Shown: positions 14,544 to 16,583 of the stretch, piece by piece
Layout: every line of letters starts with the position of its first letter
Numbering within the stretch: the first letter of the stretch is position 1
Assembly (NCBI GenBank): GCA_003222455.1
Contig: QHWF01000187.1
Span: 1 to 16,583 of the forward strand
DNA length: 16,583 bases
Reading direction: 5' to 3'
Origin: Acidobacteriota bacterium
GTDB lineage: Bacteria > Acidobacteriota > Vicinamibacteria > Vicinamibacterales > CAVVIG01
Notes under the pieces: model-generated
The model's database searches: none
Told to the model about the DNA's origin: nothing
The model's input: the letters and a program-made list of their open reading frames with translations, nothing else
Position numbers and translations under genes: made by a program

Positions 14544-14764
14544 CCCAATCCTGCATTACACGGGTTTCAGGCATCGAAGCCAGACGTCACGGCTCGACAA
14601 CCCATAAATAATTCATCAATCCACCGTCCGACGGCCGTGCGCGACCCAACGACCCGATGATCAGATTACCCGATTACCGGATGTCAAAGCGCCCGTTCGC
14701 TCGATTGCTCAATTACCGGATTCGGGATCGATACAGCTGATGCTATTCTTACGACGTTTCGTCG
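14544..14764. other. Divergent intergenic region with repeated ATTACCGGA words
   Basis: This 221-base gap separates the divergent TPR-protease and acyl carrier genes and must hold both promoters, but I cannot assign -35/-10 boxes with confidence. It contains a repetitive A/T-richer patch: GATTACC at 14664-14670, CGATTACCGGAT at 14671-14682, and ATTACCGGATT again at 14712-14722. No open frame of note is present. Confidence 0.6.
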
Positions 14765-15027
14765 ATGACCCAGCCTGCGTCGGCCCATATCGAAGAAGGC
14801 GTGATCGACGTGCTCAAGAACGTCAGCCGCCGGCCCATCGAGCCGTCGCTCGCCAGCGATCTCGTGGCGGATCTCGGCTTCGATTCGCTGCAAGTTCTCG
14901 AGGTCATCGCGGAGCTGGAAGATCGCTTCGATATTTCCATTCCATTGAATGACGTACCGGCCACGCGCACCGTCGGTCACGTTGTTTCGCAGGTCACGGC
15001 ATTGATCGAGGGGCGGTCCTGCGCCTG

Positions 15028-15028
<1 letters not shown>
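14765..15028 (+). CDS. Acyl carrier protein
   Basis: This 87-residue acidic helical protein carries the phosphopantetheine attachment motif DLGFDSLQVLEVIAELEDRF, with Ser41 as the modified residue. Carrier proteins hold acyl chains as thioesters on the phosphopantetheine arm in the cytoplasm. The surroundings of the Ser (LGFDSL) are those of a standard carrier, but the gene is not next to fatty acid synthase genes (fabD, fabG, fabF). It overlaps the acyl-AMP ligase start by one base (TGATG at 15026-15030), so it is probably a dedicated carrier charged by that ligase. ATG 14765 has no obvious Shine-Dalgarno; the length fits the family. Confidence 0.93.

Positions 15029-16583
<1,555 letters not shown>

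Noticed and set aside
13461..14660. 399-codon open frame on the + strand opposite the TPR-protease gene
   Set aside because: Its composition is that of a shadow frame and it has no domain; the - strand has a signal peptide, TPRs and HEYTH.

Overview
The window is GC-rich, tightly packed bacterial DNA. The gene content suggests Acidobacteriota, probably class Vicinamibacteria: an outer-membrane CBM9/DUF5916 protein, several exported S9, M28, M24 and MA-type peptidases, a GumN/TraB-like protein, and short A/T-richer repeats in the gene gaps. This assignment is inference from family content; no rRNA or marker gene is present. No tRNA, rRNA, CRISPR array, transposase or prophage gene was seen.

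Region 1 (1-5208, + strand) is one likely operon. It holds a 5'-truncated ATP-grasp enzyme, a second diverged ATP-grasp paralogue, an MFS transporter and an outer-membrane CBM9-like/DUF5916 beta-barrel protein. The last three genes are joined by ATGA stop/start overlaps. Two ATP-dependent ligase- or kinase-like enzymes, an inner-membrane carrier and a surface protein suggest that a small molecule is made and then moved or sensed. The product is unknown, and this is the most unusual gene set in the window.

Region 2 (5160-7510) is an exported S9 prolyl-oligopeptidase-family enzyme on the - strand. It is flanked on both sides by the same family of AT-rich repeat words. One flank forms a 20-bp perfect inverted repeat and supplies the last codons of the neighbouring DUF5916 gene. 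The peptidase also carries an in-frame segment of about 47 residues that looks like an inserted dispersed repeat.

Region 3 (7510-9327, + strand) has a structured multi-hairpin element followed by an exported M28 metallopeptidase.

Region 4 (9337-14543, - strand) contains, in transcription order, a TPR plus HEYTH metalloprotease-like exported protein, a gap holding two long imperfect inverted repeats, a D-lactate-dehydrogenase-like flavoprotein, an exported aminopeptidase P (4-nt overlap) and a GumN/TraB-like protein (3-nt gap). Regions 2-4 look like a protein- and peptide-degrading, envelope-facing gene neighbourhood.

Region 5 (14765-16583, + strand) is a free-standing acyl carrier protein overlapping by one base with a fatty-acyl-AMP ligase that runs off the end. 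The pair would activate a fatty acid and load it on the carrier, probably as the opening step of a lipid, lipopeptide or polyketide pathway that continues beyond the window.
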